The translations under genes were made by a program, and so were the position numbers. A stretch of 64,000 nucleotides of DNA, from positions 620,001 through 684,000 of the forward strand of contig JACGCN010000001.1 of assembly GCA_014905825.1 (NCBI GenBank). The letters are read 5' to 3'. Source of the stretch: Lyophyllum atratum (lineage: Eukaryota; Basidiomycota; Agaricomycetes; Agaricales; Lyophyllaceae). This document shows positions 11,829-23,892 of this stretch, one piece after another. A model generated the notes under the pieces. It made no database searches. It was not told where the DNA came from and saw only the letters and a program-made list of their open reading frames with translations. Within the stretch, counting starts at the first letter, position 1. The number at the start of each line of letters is the position of its first letter.

Positions 11829-12887
11829 TGGCTACATGTACTTCCACCTACCCTTTGGCTCCTGCACGAGAATGCAAGCCCCCCACGCCCTCCTTCGAAC
11901 CAACACGATTTCCCTCTCCTTCGCTGGAAGATGTGCCTCTTGAGTACATCATCGACCAACTCCGTAACTTAGCGTCGCATTATTGGAATAAACCAGAAAC
12001 GGCGGATTGTACTATTAGTTCGTCTTCTTCCCTTTATCGCCTTGAAGCAAGCTAACCAACCTCCCCCAGTTGTCCCCATCCCTCATGCGCAAGGAAAACC
12101 AATACACCCCACCATCGCCGCGCAGCTCCCTCCGCAAACACACACATCGGTATCAAGCATGTACGATCCTACTGGCTTGGGTAGAAGAGCTACCGAGCCC
12201 ACATTAAACCTTGTCCCTCGGATATCTCTCAAGGTCCGTTTGCTTATTGTCGTCCCCATTCATTACGATGCTTATCGCCATTTGCAGCTCCACATAGACT
12301 ACCTCTCAACCCATTCGAGCTACATCCGGGCCCTCTTCAGCGGAGCAAACCCACTTGACCTCGTTCATACGACATGTACTTCATTTAACGGCCCACATTC
12401 AGCCAGCCGTTTCAATATTCCCGCAAACCGTCTTCCGCGTTTGATGCCAGGCTCAGCCGATCACCCCGTCCTTCTCCTTCCCGTACCCGATCCTTCATCC
12501 TTCCACCTCCTCGTCCATTGGATGTACTTTGGCGATACATCACACATCACCCAGTGTCTAGACGAAGGCGTCGTGCATTGGGAAGGCCTCGCGCGCAATG
12601 TCGAGTACCTCGGCCTCTCCTCCGGGATCAGATCCTTCTTGCGCCAGTATTACTATGGGGTGGAGATGCGGAAGGCGGGCAAATATACCTACGACGATGA
12701 CTCAGATACCCTGTGCAGCGATAGCGATAGTGATATGGATGATGACGACTACGACTCTTCGACTGTATCCGGCATGGATGATAGCGATATCGACTCTGAC
12801 GATGAAAAGGAACCTTTTAGGGGCAGACCGCGGATACGACGGCCCCTCTCTTACCAGGAACCTGGAACCAGACAATGGTACTCCTAG
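11829..12887 (+). CDS. Conserved basidiomycete protein, BTB/POZ-like core with acidic tail
   Basis: I do not know a function for this protein. Reading from ATG 11829 it opens with a Pro/Ser-rich segment, then LEDVPLEYIIDQLRNLASHYW and DCTIIVPIPH, a second segment LHIDYLSTHSSYIRALFSGANP and later DPSSFHLLVHWMYFGD...GLARNVEYLGL. The order (a D-C-T-I strand, LHIDYLSTHSSYIRALFSG, LLVHWMYFGD, a helical end) resembles a divergent BTB/POZ fold interrupted by loops; that is inference. The C-terminal 60 residues are dominated by Asp/Ser (DDSDTLCSDSDSDMDDDD) followed by a basic GRPRIRRP patch. Introns: about 12020-12069 and 12235-12287. The start may lie further upstream (in-frame ATG 11726). Stop TAG 12885-12887. 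Confidence 0.65.
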
Positions 12888-13693
12888 CCCTCCGACTTCG
12901 CGCTCCCCTTGGAGAACGACGGCTCACTAGCTTCAGCACTTCGAACCTTCGCAACCTATCATTATTGGTTTTTCTTTTCGTCCTTCAATCACCCACACAT
13001 TCCTTTTGAAACCCTCTACTTCGCGCAGTCGTTTATTACCACAGACGCTGGTCATTAACATACGCACACACAACCCTCCTTAAACCCCACTGTCAAAGTC
13101 ATCCTAGTGGTAGTAGCCACATGTACAATGCCGATGAACAAATGTAAAAAAAGACGTTTAGTATCTTAAGCTCCTTGGCGTCTGAACGTTGTCAAGATAC
13201 CGATCGCGACAGGTACCTTCCTCGGACAACAAGAAAGATCCTCTCTATTGTCTTTCGCCACATAGGACCCCTGTCCCATCCCACTCCACAGCCCTGTCAC
13301 ATGGCCAGGCGTCTACTCAGACGCTCGTAACCGACGCGGTTGAAACAAAAAGAGCAAAGACAAAAAGAATTGCGGCCTAGTAGAGGGAATTTGCCGTTAG
13401 TCTAAATTATTCGCAGGGACTTGCTTCCTCGCGCTCCTGGCTCAGGTTACCCGAAGACGCACGCGCCGCGAGCGAAACATGGTTCACAAAGTACTAGTAT
13501 ACATTCCCGCGATGCGCACCCGCTCGGGAGTAGGGTGCAGAAGGAGCTAATCTAACAATAATGTAAGTGGTCTCGTGGGTATCTATTTCCCGCCCGCACC
13601 AGAATTAAACGAGACAACCGTCCGTAAAATAAATAGATAGAGGGAAGCGGTATCCCGGCGAACGAAGGCGGCGTCCCTTGACGATGAATGCTG
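12888..13693. other. Intergenic between convergent genes
   Basis: About 800 bases between two stop codons. It should hold both 3' UTRs. I see no gene, tRNA or clear repeat; short open frames have no recognisable motif. Confidence 0.5.
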
Positions 13694-15197
13694 TCAGATA
13701 TCCTCCTTCGGTGGGAAGCAATCGTTGTATGCAAGATGCGGTGGAGGTGTGACGATTCTGAGGCCGGGAATCTTCTTCTGCTGGGGTAGAGGCTGGCTAT
13801 GCCAGGTATCTGCTAAATGGGGTTCATTGGGCACAAAAGGAGCCTGCGCAGACATTAGGTCAGGCGAGGCGAGCAGAAATTCGACAGAGAACCTACGAGA
13901 TACTTCCGCTCCTCAATCCCAGACCACTTGACCAGTTTCAGCCATTCATGGTTTCTGACCTCTTCCCAGCCACCAGTGCCAAGTCTGTTCACGGCATCCA
14001 CGGTCAACAGGCTCGAGATGAGCGATTTGAGGTGCTTCCCAATATTGACGTGTTCGCGCCAACGTATTATTCCGGAGGCTGCTTTTATGTGAGCATCGGC
14101 TTCCGATTTCCCATGGAATGGCTGTCACCAGGACAAAATCGTCAGCAGTTCGTCGGGAGTCAAGAGAGATGAATGGAACCCACTAATTTTCTGTAAGTCA
14201 TTTCATACAAGATTGCACCCGCAGACCACCAGTCGACACCCAAGTATGTCGGTCTCGTCTGTTTATCAAAGGATGAAAGCTCAGGCGCCATATATGCTGG
14301 GGACCCAATCATTATCCAATCGTTCTCCTCATCTAACCTAGCTACCGTGCCGAAATCCGCAATGACGAGATAGCCATCAGCACCGACAAGTATATTTTCA
14401 GGCTTCAGGTCTCGATGCCGCAGATTCTGTTCTTCCAGAAATGATAATCCGGCGACGATGTTAGCAAAGTAGAAGGCATTTGCTGAAGGGTCCAAGGGGG
14501 CGCGCTTTTGAATCAAAGATCGTAACGTCCCACACGGAATGAGCTCGAGCATCATATAAAGGCTTTCCGGGTCTTTGAACGTCTGGATGATGCCAGCCAC
14601 AAATTGATTCCATGGTAGTTCCGCGAGGATGGAGCGTTCGATGTTCTTATCTTTTGTGCCGGACTAGAACCCAAGGGTAAGCGAAATCAATCTTGCCAGG
14701 ATGCTATGACTACTGACCTTCTCTGCAAACCGCACGTTTTTCCTCCTCATTACTTTGACTGCAAAAAGAGACCCTGGCCTGTCGAGTGGGTGGGTTGCGC
14801 GACGGGTGCGGACGAGAAGCACTTGACCATACACTCCTTCCCCTGGCGAAAGCTTGAGACTCGGAAAGAAACTTTAAACGGGAAGGCAAGTTACCTAGAG
14901 CTTTTACGCATTCTAGGTCCGAAAGCGTCAATGGGGGAGGTCGAGGATCAACAGGGCGACGTATGCTAGGATCTGGTTCGTACGCAAACTACAATGTCAA
15001 TTCTTCAGATGAAGTCTTACCTCGAACACAAAACCGAAACTCACCTCCGGGGTAGGATGTCTGTACGATCCACGGTAGCGATGTCCTTCTATCATACCAT
15101 CGTAGGTCGTGCCGAATTTAGGTGCGCGAGTTTTCGGGCGGTCCAAGGGGTCAGGGCGATTGCGCGTGAGGTAAGGGCGTCCGCGAACGGGCGGCAT
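13694..15197 (-). CDS. AGC-like serine/threonine protein kinase
   Basis: Protein kinase read on the minus strand from ATG 15197. An N-terminal basic segment of about 50 residues (MPPVRGRPYLTRNRP...) precedes the kinase domain. Seen in order: LTLSDLECVKALG / EGVYGQVLLVRTR (glycine loop interrupted by an intron), SLFAVKVMRRKNV with the ATP-anchoring Lys, LYMMLELIPCGTLRSLI, LRHRDLKPENILV (HRD catalytic loop), VIADFGTVARL (DFG), IGSPAYMAPEL, VDWWSAGAILYEMTYRKL / PFHGKSEADAHIKAA, and a tail with EVRNHEWLKLVKW then PFVPNEPHLADTW, which resembles an AGC kinase C-terminal extension. The activation segment SPAYMAPE replaces the usual TFCGTPEYLAPE. All catalytic residues are present, so it is probably active. 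Substrate unknown. The ATG is 505 bases from the divergent IPK1 start. Confidence 0.82.
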
Positions 15198-15702
15198 TAG
15201 TTATGTCGATGTGGGTCGGGGGGATACAAGGATGTGCGGAAGTTGGAGCATAGTTTATATTAAGTGAACCGGAGTGCTTTGACCTCGGGCCAACCTCAAC
15301 TTCCCATTGTTCTGGCTGATGCGACCATGTGAGTCAACGCGGACCTTGTTCAAAATGCGTATCGGAATACGCCTGTGATAGAGGATCGTAGCCCTTATTG
15401 TGCTCTGAGGTCCAAGTTAGAGAGTTTCGCCTTGTTTACGGGATGGTGGTCAGTGCGAACGGAGAGCGATGCCAAGCGGAGGCAGCTTTCGCACTCTTGC
15501 GCCTCAACGCGTCAGTTGTGCTTAGCGACATCACACGTCCACGCCGCACATCCCAATGGCTAACGCGCAGCTGCAGAATGTGCAGAACTCGAGATGACTC
15601 TATTCGACGGATAGCGGCTGTGCCTTCCACGTGAACCGTAGCAGGCCGTAGCTCACCAGTGATACTAACATATTCTGAATCGCGTCGACGATACTGCACG
15701 CT
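15198..15702. other. Divergent promoter region between kinase and IPK1
   Basis: No supportable gene. Two divergent genes start at its edges, so it must contain both promoters. Open frames on both strands here are not supported by motifs. Confidence 0.5.
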
Positions 15703-17164
15703 ATGCTAGCTCGAGTAACGGACACACTCCCGGAACACTGGAAATACGTCTCGGAGGGCGGAGCCACGATCGTCTTCTCCTACGACGGCCCCCCAAGTCC
15801 CCAGTTCGACAGAACCGTGCTGCGTCTGAGGAAATCTCTCGTCCCTGCAGTTCCTTTGCGCACGGCCAGCGCTGGGGGAACGGGGTACGAGCCAGATGAC
15901 CCGATGATTGAGTACCAGCAGAAATGCATGGAAAGGCTGATTCCACTCGAACATCTGCCTCGTCTGGAGTCTGTTCACGTCGATCGCGAATGGTTAGAGA
16001 ACCTGGCTGCCCTCCGTAACATCGAACGACCCCGAGATCGAAGGGACAAAGATCAGGTCGATCTATCGCGCACTAAGGGCGTTCTTGTGACGGATTTAGT
16101 CGGTACTAATCGCTTAGCGGTGGAGATCAAGGTTCGTCTTCGCATTTGCTCAGTGGTCGCCGGTGAACATATCCTTTCCAGCCAAAGTGGGCATTTTTAC
16201 CTTCTGCCACCCATCTTTCCGATGGAACGCGAGATGCCAAGACGCAGACATGCAGATTTTGCATGCATTCCGCGATGAGGGCCAAGGCCGGAGAAACGGT
16301 GGCTTTGGGATATTGCCCACTGGATTTGTTCTCGGGGGAAGAGCGTCGCGTCAAGCAGGCCATCTATAATCTTTGGGATACTTGGAACGAGAGCAATGGA
16401 ACAGTCAACAACCTCAAGATTTTCGTTCATGGTACAACTATTGCGCCTGCTGAGGTGAGTCGACTCAAGCTTTTCTCCAAGCAAATCTACGAATGACCGC
16501 CCTGTAATTCCCCTAGGTGTCCTCTATGCTCTCAAATAACGCTGACGCGGAGACATACAGCGGAGACCTTCGTGAAGCGTTCGCTTCAGCGCTATTGCCC
16601 TTACTTTTGGGTACCCCTGTTCTTCAAATTCTCTCCACCCTTCAACGCAACCTTGATGTTCTCGACATCGAGGGCCTCTCCAATCTCTGGCAACTGGCTG
16701 AGACTTCTGCCCCATTATATCGCACAACGTTCGCGTCCTTTTTTGAAGGGCAGTCGACCGGAATCGACGATGGTCCTCCTCCCTCCTCACCCATCGGCGT
16801 CAGCTCTTTATTCCTGACATCACCAGAGCCTACAATCTCTGATTGGACCAATTTCTTGGACATGTATTTGTCCCAGACCAGTACTCAACTGGATCACCAA
16901 AATCCTGCGCCAGAAAACCTCCGCTACTATCTCCTTGCGTACCTCCTCTCAGCGACCTTCAAGGATTGCTCGATCATTGTTCGCCTAGATCAGCTCCGAC
17001 CGACAGGACCTGCGCAGGAGGTGAAACCCGAGCAGGTAACCGTGATTGATCTGGATCCGAAGAGTATGGCCAGACTTCGAAAATGGGAAAGTCTGGATCA
17101 AGAAATTGTCCGAGAATACATCGCCGCAGATGACCGTAAAGTATGTGTCGATGCATCGCGATGA
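15703..17164 (+). CDS. IPK1: Inositol-pentakisphosphate 2-kinase
   Basis: Catalyses the last step of phytate (InsP6) synthesis from Ins(1,3,4,5,6)P5, normally in the nucleus, supporting mRNA export. Family landmarks: near-N-terminal WKYVSEGGATIVFSYDG, LRLRKSL, RTKGVLVTDLV, AVEIK joined by an intron to PKWAFLPSATHLS, the Cys/His patch QTCRFCMH, and the C-terminal VIDLDPKSMARLRKWESLDQEIV with the acidic metal-binding DLD. Introns: 16132-16181 and one near 16454-16515 (APAE joined to VSSML). The length, about 450 residues, is within the fungal range. I end the gene at TGA 17162-17164; a +1 frame continues to 17291 but the family normally stops shortly after the RKW helix, so I do not join it. 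Confidence 0.88.
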
Positions 17165-17558
17165 ATGGCTAAAGGAAGTGCGCCATGCAGCCCCATCAAT
17201 CGGCCTGCTCGTACCAGACGAATACAGACGAATACCCTCTGAGTCTCCGATTTTATTTGCCGTTGAGGTGTCCGATGATTATTCCCTTTGAGATTTGTAT
17301 CACATAACTAAGATGATAATCTTACTTTTTTCGCCTTGTATTCTTACGTCCCTCGTCTGATTAAAGGTTGAGCCTGTTGCCAGAACTCTGCGACCAGCTG
17401 GAGGCAGCCAGGCACACAACTTCGGTCACGTGGTTTCACGCGACGGAAATGGTCCGTTAACCGGTGACAGCCGGTGACGTTCACAAGCTGTGGACGATGT
17501 GAACTCCTGTACTTATAAGTACACTTTACATCGTCCTACTCACAAACCTTCGTTGTCA
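17165..17558. other. Intergenic: IPK1 3' end and isovaleryl-CoA dehydrogenase promoter
   Basis: Contains a CACGTG hexamer near 17428-17433 and the direct repeat annotated separately at 17461-17480. No gene seen. Confidence 0.45.
17461..17480 (+). repeat. 10-bp tandem direct repeat upstream of the acyl-CoA dehydrogenase gene
   Basis: CCGGTGACAG is followed immediately by CCGGTGACGT. The two units share the first eight bases. Located 80-100 bases before the ATG, it could be a paired regulator site; that role is inferred. Confidence 0.5.
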
Positions 17559-19244
17559 ATGGCCTTTTTGCGATCTTTGATCAGGACCACTGGTAGTCAG
17601 CGAGTAGCTGTCACTGCATTAAGATGCACACCCATACAAAGGCGAAACGCGTCGTTTTATAACGCCGAGGTGGCGGGGTTGAATGAAGAGGAGACTGAAG
17701 TACATCCAGCTCAGTGCTACATCCTCAACGCGCTCTGCTCAATTTCATCATTAGTTCAGGAATGCAGTTGTGGACTTCGCGCAGAAGGAAGTCGCCCCCC
17801 GAGCTGCAGAAATTGACAAAACGAATAATTTCCCTGCGGTAAGTGTCCCCTTCTTTACATGAGTTTCAAAAGCTACAACTCCAGGATATAGGATCTCTGG
17901 GAGAAGCTAGGATCAATGGGTCTCCTCGGAATTACAGTGGCTTCCAAATACAACGGTCTCTCCCTTGGTTACTTCCACCATACCCTTGCGATGGAAGCGC
18001 TCTCAGCTGCGTCAGGCTCCGTAGCCCTTTCTTATGGTGCTCATTCTAACCTCTGTGTCAACCAAATACATCGGCATGGAACCGAAGAGCAGAAAGCTAA
18101 ATACCTGACGGACCTCGTCAATGGAACTAAGGTGGGGAGTTTGGCGATGAGCGAGGCTGGAAGTGGTAGCGACGTCGTTAGCATGCGATTAAAGGCGGAG
18201 AAAGTACAAGGAGGCTGGAAACTCAATGGAAGTAAGTTCTGGTACGTAACCTCCGTCCTCATGCATGGAAATGATTGACTTTTATGATCACGATCAGGAT
18301 AACAAATGGACCCGTAGCATCAACACTGGTTGTTTATGCGAAGACGTCACCGGAAAAGGGCTCGAAAGGTATCACGGCGTTTATTATTGAGAAGGGGTTC
18401 AAGGGTTTCTCAACCAGCCCAAAGTTGGACAAGTTTGGGATGAGAGGTAGTGATACTTGCGAGTTGGTATTTGACGACTGCGTAGTGCCTGACGGTAATT
18501 ACTGTCGCCTTTCGACACGGGATGATCTCCTGATCACCTTACAGCAAATGTTCTTGGCGCGGTCGATAAAGGAGCTGCGGTACTAATGTCTGGCCTCGAT
18601 TTAGAACGCATTGTCTTGAGTGGTGGACCCCTGGGGTGCGTCCCTTTATGCTCATACTATTAACCTAGCTGTACAACTCGACACAGATTGATGCAAGCCG
18701 CCTTCGATGAAGCGGTTGAATACATCCACGATAGAAAGCAGTTTGGACGGCCTGTCGGCACCTTCCAGTTGATGCAAGGTAAGGGTGAAACATTGCGCAA
18801 TACGGCAGTTACTAATTCGATTCCTTCAGCCAAGGTGGCTGATATGTATACCAAACTCAATGCCAGTCGATCCTATGTATATGCTGTCGCAAGGGCATGC
18901 GATCGAGGCAACGTTAGCCGCAGAGTAAGTGGAGACATGCGCCTGCGCCATCATTTCTGACGCCTAGCTTCAGGATTGCGCCGGTGCAATCCTTTATTCG
19001 ACCGAAAAAGCCGTTGAAGTGGCGCTAGAGGGTATGCAGTGCCTCGGAGGTAACGGGTATATAAACGGTGATCTCGATTGTGTATCCTGGAGGGCCACAC
19101 CATCAAAGTTAACATTTTCAACCTACAGATTACCCAATGGGCCGCATCGTCAGGGACTCTAGACTGTACACTGTTGGCGCTGGAACACAAGAGATTCGCC
19201 GCATGCTGATCGGGAGGGAGTTCAACGAGCAGTTCAAGGTCTGA
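17559..19244 (+). CDS. IVD: Isovaleryl-CoA dehydrogenase, mitochondrial
   Basis: FAD flavoprotein oxidising isovaleryl-CoA to 3-methylcrotonyl-CoA in leucine breakdown. An Arg-rich N-terminus ([18 protein letters not shown]) suggests a mitochondrial presequence. The spliced protein shows [93 protein letters not shown] and [10 protein letters not shown]. The substrate assignment rests on two points: the [14 protein letters not shown] helix carrying the unusual catalytic Glu of this enzyme, and GAGTQEIRR where medium-chain enzymes have the catalytic YEGT. About nine short introns; exon 2 begins FRNAV after a TTAG acceptor. Stop TGA 19242-19244. Confidence 0.93.
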
Positions 19245-19692
19245 AATAGGCATCGTACCAATACCTATAGCCCGAAGATTTTGGGCTTTCTTGTGAGTGC
19301 GTGATGGGTTAATGCTTGTTAGCAACTTTATAATGTTCCTTGCTGGTCTAGGAGTAGTTTGCATTTCAAATATCCATGTACCGATCAGGTCCACAAATCA
19401 ACCCGACGAGCCGCGGAGCGTAAAATGTCTCAGATGCTATATTGAATGGAATGCACTGTCCAACCAAAACCTCTCCGTTTGAATTTCGGGGTACAAAGGC
19501 TCATGAGAGCATCGCAAAAGCCTATAACACACTTCGCGCAGGAAATTCCAGACTGATTCTTCTATTTATAACGCCAATTTTCCAATAGCCCTTTCCGTTC
19601 TGGCTGTGTCATCCATAACAGATTTCTAAGCTTCAGCCCTTTCAGCTCCAGCATTTCTTACGGTCACATCACCACAAGCGCTACAACTGGTA
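19245..19692. other. Intergenic
   Basis: About 450 bases with A/T-rich stretches; 3' UTR of the dehydrogenase and promoter of the zinc-cluster gene. No gene seen. Confidence 0.5.
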
Positions 19693-21095
19693 ATGTCGGA
19701 GTGGACAGGCGCGAAGACGGAGGATTCAAGCTCTCCTTTCGTTCCATCTGCTATGACCGGGGCGGAGTCCAGCGTATACCCCACTGCCGCAGAACCCCGC
19801 ACTGGTCCTTCACAAGGTGTTCTTCCGGAAACTGAACACCTCTTTCGGCCACCAACAGCGACGCCTTCCGAGCGGCAACGCACGGTGCAGGCTTGCGACA
19901 AATGCCGGGAGCGTAAAACCAAGGTCAGTTGGAGACTATCTTGAGCGATGGGACGCTAAAGAGTATTCCAGTGTTCTGGGGAACATCCTGCATGCCAACG
20001 ATGTACGACGCGAGGGCTCATTTGCCAGTATTCATCTCGGGAGCCGCGTACTCGAGGTCCAGCGAAGGCTCGACTCCGTAATGCTATATCTTCCGCAGAT
20101 CTACGGTCGCCCTCGAATTTGCCTAACTATTCGCATGGACCGCAGTCCGTCGAAGCGGAACAACCCCCTCATCAGTCTCGACACTTTCCGTCCCAGCATT
20201 ATCAGGCCCTTCAAGACTATCCAATACTACGCAGGGTCGCCTCTATTCCTCGCTCTCCCCATGCCGACTCCGAGCTCCATTCCGTTCCAATGAACGCATA
20301 TGGCTTTGAGGCGGCGCATGACAATTACATGCAGCCTTTCCGATACGAGGACAGCTCATACGATGCACCATTTCATGCGCCTCCTGCGCATTATACGCCA
20401 GGCAATCTTCAAATATCCCACTTGCGAGATGTGCGTCGCGTACAGAGTCACTCTACCTTGATAGGATCCAGTGGAGGCGGCTTAAGCAGGAGTACCCAAT
20501 ACGGTCATCCAAGCCCTCAGCCTTTCGATGACTTCACGGGGTCATACTCTTACGGACAGTGGCCTTTGCAAGGTCAAATCTCTCCCCGGCCGGTGGGCAT
20601 GTTTGATACATTCGAGCACCAGGTTCCGCTGGCTGCGCCACTTGAGCCTCAAGTCACCCACCATCATTCATCAAAGGTTCACTCATGGGGTTATCACAGC
20701 GATGGAGGAAGCACTGGGTAAGAACCCTCGCATGCATAAATAACATTGGCATTGCCTGATGCTCTTCCAGGTCTGAACCCATGCATGGCAGTGAACCGAA
20801 TATTGGATATTCACCTTCTTCCTCGGAAGACGCCCCAGAGGTTTCGTCCCATCGTACATCGGGCCTCGGCGTTGTGACAACGAGTCACGACCCTCGTACA
20901 TTCACGCAAGCGAACAATTTCCCCAGCTATACGCACTATGACTATGGAGCTGAGGGAAATCCTCGCTCACTGCCGTCTGTGAACGGCTGCGCGCCACCAT
21001 TCAACGCCAACACTACTTCTGTTCGCGATGGCCACTATAATCAACAAGGCTTAGCGTCGGATACTCACATACACTATCAAGTAGTCGGCCCATGA
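19693..21095 (+). CDS. Zn(II)2Cys6 binuclear-cluster transcription factor
   Basis: Fungal zinc-cluster DNA-binding protein of about 410 residues. An acidic Ser/Thr/Pro-rich N-terminus of about 65 residues leads into the cluster ACDKCRERKTK, an intron (about 19924-19971), then CSGEHPACQRCTTRGLIC, giving all six zinc-binding cysteines. A basic linker with EPRTRGPAKARLR follows. The rest is Ser/Tyr/His/Pro-rich low-complexity sequence with no visible fungal-TF middle homology domain. A second intron (about 20719-20770) precedes the C-terminal part. Target genes unknown. Stop TGA at 21093-21095. Confidence 0.85.
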
Positions 21096-22020
21096 CCAAA
21101 ACAAGAAGACGTTGGATTCTACGAGGTGCATCTTGGGCATGTAATATTGCTCATGGGCTGGCTTTTGGGCGCTTTTTGTCTCTATGTATTTTATATCTAA
21201 GATATTGATGATTTCTGTAGGTAATTTTGTTTTTTGTTTTCCCTCACATTTGCTATCATACGTCCTCTATAATTTCGAGCCATTCATAATTGTTAATAAA
21301 CCTACTAGTACGTGCATGCGAATGACTGGGATGTGGAGCTCTAAGGTGAAGCGGCAGGTTGGTGATTGCCTCGGATCCGGATGTGCCACTATTACAACTA
21401 AGCAAGTTGTTTATGTACGATGTCCTCGGACTAGCACCTGCCCAGTGGCGTGGCAGTCGGCCGTCTCTTTAAATTTACAACCAGCAGGAATCATGACATC
21501 ACACTATCAACCCCGATAACCAAAGAAAACGAGGAGCTGATCAGAGGATACTAAAAGCCTGCTAAATTGGCCTTATTCTAGAAGAGAATGCTGCAGATAG
21601 TACAAATTGATATGAGTGATCAAGTAATACGGGTATACGGGCGCGTATCGAAGAGAGAGCGAGAGGAATGTGAGGTTCATTAAAAAGACCGTGAATGAGA
21701 ATGATTGGAGGGATAGCCTATGTGAAGCCATCACATATAATGGCGGGGTATGAGGAGTAATGTAATAGGTATTGCGTATTCGGAGATAGTACCCGCCTGA
21801 TGAGTTCCACGTAAGGACACCTGAGCAATGATCAAGAAACACTATCACTAACCGTGGCGCAGTATAACAGGAACAGGGGCGACCAAGCCCGGGGGCAAAT
21901 ATCTAGACTGCGTACATACTGCAGGCCGAAGCTGCTTGCACAAAGGGCAAGGCCTCGGGTCGAACAACGGGTTTGCACTAATGTTAAGTAGCGCATACCG
22001 AGAAGACATCTGAGGAGCAG
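21096..22020. other. Intergenic between convergent genes
   Basis: About 925 bases of AT-rich sequence between the zinc-cluster gene and LIS1. Short open frames on both strands have no recognisable motif. I see no gene or RNA here. Confidence 0.5.
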
Positions 22021-23736
22021 TCATGGAAGCCAGATCCTGACTGTCTGGTCAACACTTCCAGTAGCAACAACATTGACCAGCTTCTCGGGTTCTGCTGACG
22101 AAGCACCCTCCCCATTCCCATTTACTGCTGTGGTCGCACCACCAGATGCTGGCTGCCGACCCCACGCGAGAGTAGTGACGAAGTGGTTGTGAGCATCGAG
22201 AGTTTTCATACATCGTCCCGTCGACAGTTCCCATACGCGAATTGTCTTGTCATCTGATGCGGAGAGCAGATATTTCCCTGAAGGATGGAATGCAAGGGCT
22301 CGAACCCAATTGTCATGGCCAGGCTTAAAAATAGTAATGAGATTCGTCCGCAAAGGAGGGGAAGAAACTTACAAGATTCCGTAGCATTTGACCACTTTGG
22401 ACGTCCCACAATTTGATCGTCTTGTCTCGAGCACCACTAGCCAGATACAGACCTGGCCGTTTTGTCCGATCAGTGTTCTATATCACGCATGTTAAGGACG
22501 TGCGAAGAGAGATAATGTGATACCGACCGGAATTCCCGTCAATTCCCGTATCGCAGCATATGCTGCGATAGGGGCGAATGCGACCACTTCGACGTCATGT
22601 TCATGATCTCGCAGCTCCAACTTCGATTCTCCTGTTTGAGCATCCCATATCCGAACGGTCTACCAGGGAGAGCGTTACTAGGAGGGACCAATGGACCATA
22701 AAGCATAACGTACGTGATCTTTTGAACCGCTTGCCAGCCACTTCCCATCATCGGATGGCACAACACATCGCACCCACTCAGCATGGCCTGCAATGGTTCT
22801 TACGAGATGTCTATATTTCTATGTAAGCAACAAAACAGAAGGCTTCACTAGGGAGCAATCGACTTACGTTGAGGCGATATCAAACACTCTGATGGTCCGA
22901 TCTCGACTCGCGCTGACGATAAACTGATCCCCAGGCATGAAACGCACGGCGGAGACAGAATGGTCGTGTCCGGGGAAAGTCTTCGTGTTCTTCCACTCAT
23001 TCTGAGAGTCCCAAATCTTTATGAACAGATCTGATGAGCACGTCACTAAATAGTAGCGTGTAAGTAATGCGCCGCATGTGCTAGGATCCATCGAGGTAAA
23101 ACTCACCTAAGAGATGACCTTTATGGTCAAACTCGACATCCATGACTGCTTTCGTATGTCCTTTTAAAGTACGCTCGAACTCTCCGGTCTCCCAATCCCA
23201 TATCTTGACTGTAGCATCTTCACTAGCAGAGGCAATGATTGAGTATTGCGGGTGAAATGCGACACGCGTCACGGGAGATCGATGCCCAGTAAGGACGTGT
23301 GACGCTGGCGCTCGAGGAACCCAGTCGGTTTGGGAGGCGGCACGCTTGGCGGGTGACAATGAGAGCTCCTCTTGCAGCGCAGCGTTACGGTTCTCTAAAT
23401 CCATGATCTACGCCAGAGAATTCACCGAAGCTCACGTCAATCTGTATCTCCTCACCCTTGAGTCAGGACGATGTACTCACCTTCTTTTGCAACCGAATGA
23501 CACTTGTCCACTTCTTTTCCAAAAGGCCGGCATATTTTGCCTTCGGATCTGGGGTGTACTCCGTACCAGCATCGGCCTTGAGGGCGTTGAATGCTGTGGT
23601 GAAATTATTGGCATGTAGGTAATCAAGCATGGACTTGTGTCTATAGTTGCGGAATGCATGATTGAGCGTTTGGGAGACTCCTAGATACTCGTTGGACGCA
23701 CAGATCCTCTCTCTGCCTGTCGGACAGCAAAGACAT
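22021..23736 (-). CDS. PAC1: LIS1/PAC1/NudF dynein regulator
   Basis: Cytoplasmic regulator of dynein needed for nuclear migration in hyphae. From ATG 23736 ([12 protein letters not shown]) an intron leads to [13 protein letters not shown], together a LisH dimerisation motif. A short coiled coil ([21 protein letters not shown]) precedes seven WD40 repeats, including [89 protein letters not shown] and a last repeat ending [11 protein letters not shown]. Repeat 7 carries a Gly/Ala/Asn insertion ([14 protein letters not shown]), as in other fungal LIS1 proteins. About six short introns. Stop TGA at 22021-22023. Confidence 0.92.
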
Positions 23737-23892
23737 ATTAGCGTCTCTCGTTTGCAAGAAAGCCGATAGTTGATTGAATATTCGTGAATTTGAGGAGGAT
23801 AACGCGTCGAGATGGTGAGGGCTCGTGAATGACAACCTGAACTTCTGTATTGGCTTGTTTTGCTGGTGTGCGCATCTCTTGGTTGACAACAG

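Noticed and set aside
17046..17291. Continuation of IPK1 in the +1 frame to 17291
   Set aside because: The normal IPK1 C-terminus is already reached, and there is no splice site that makes the join convincing.
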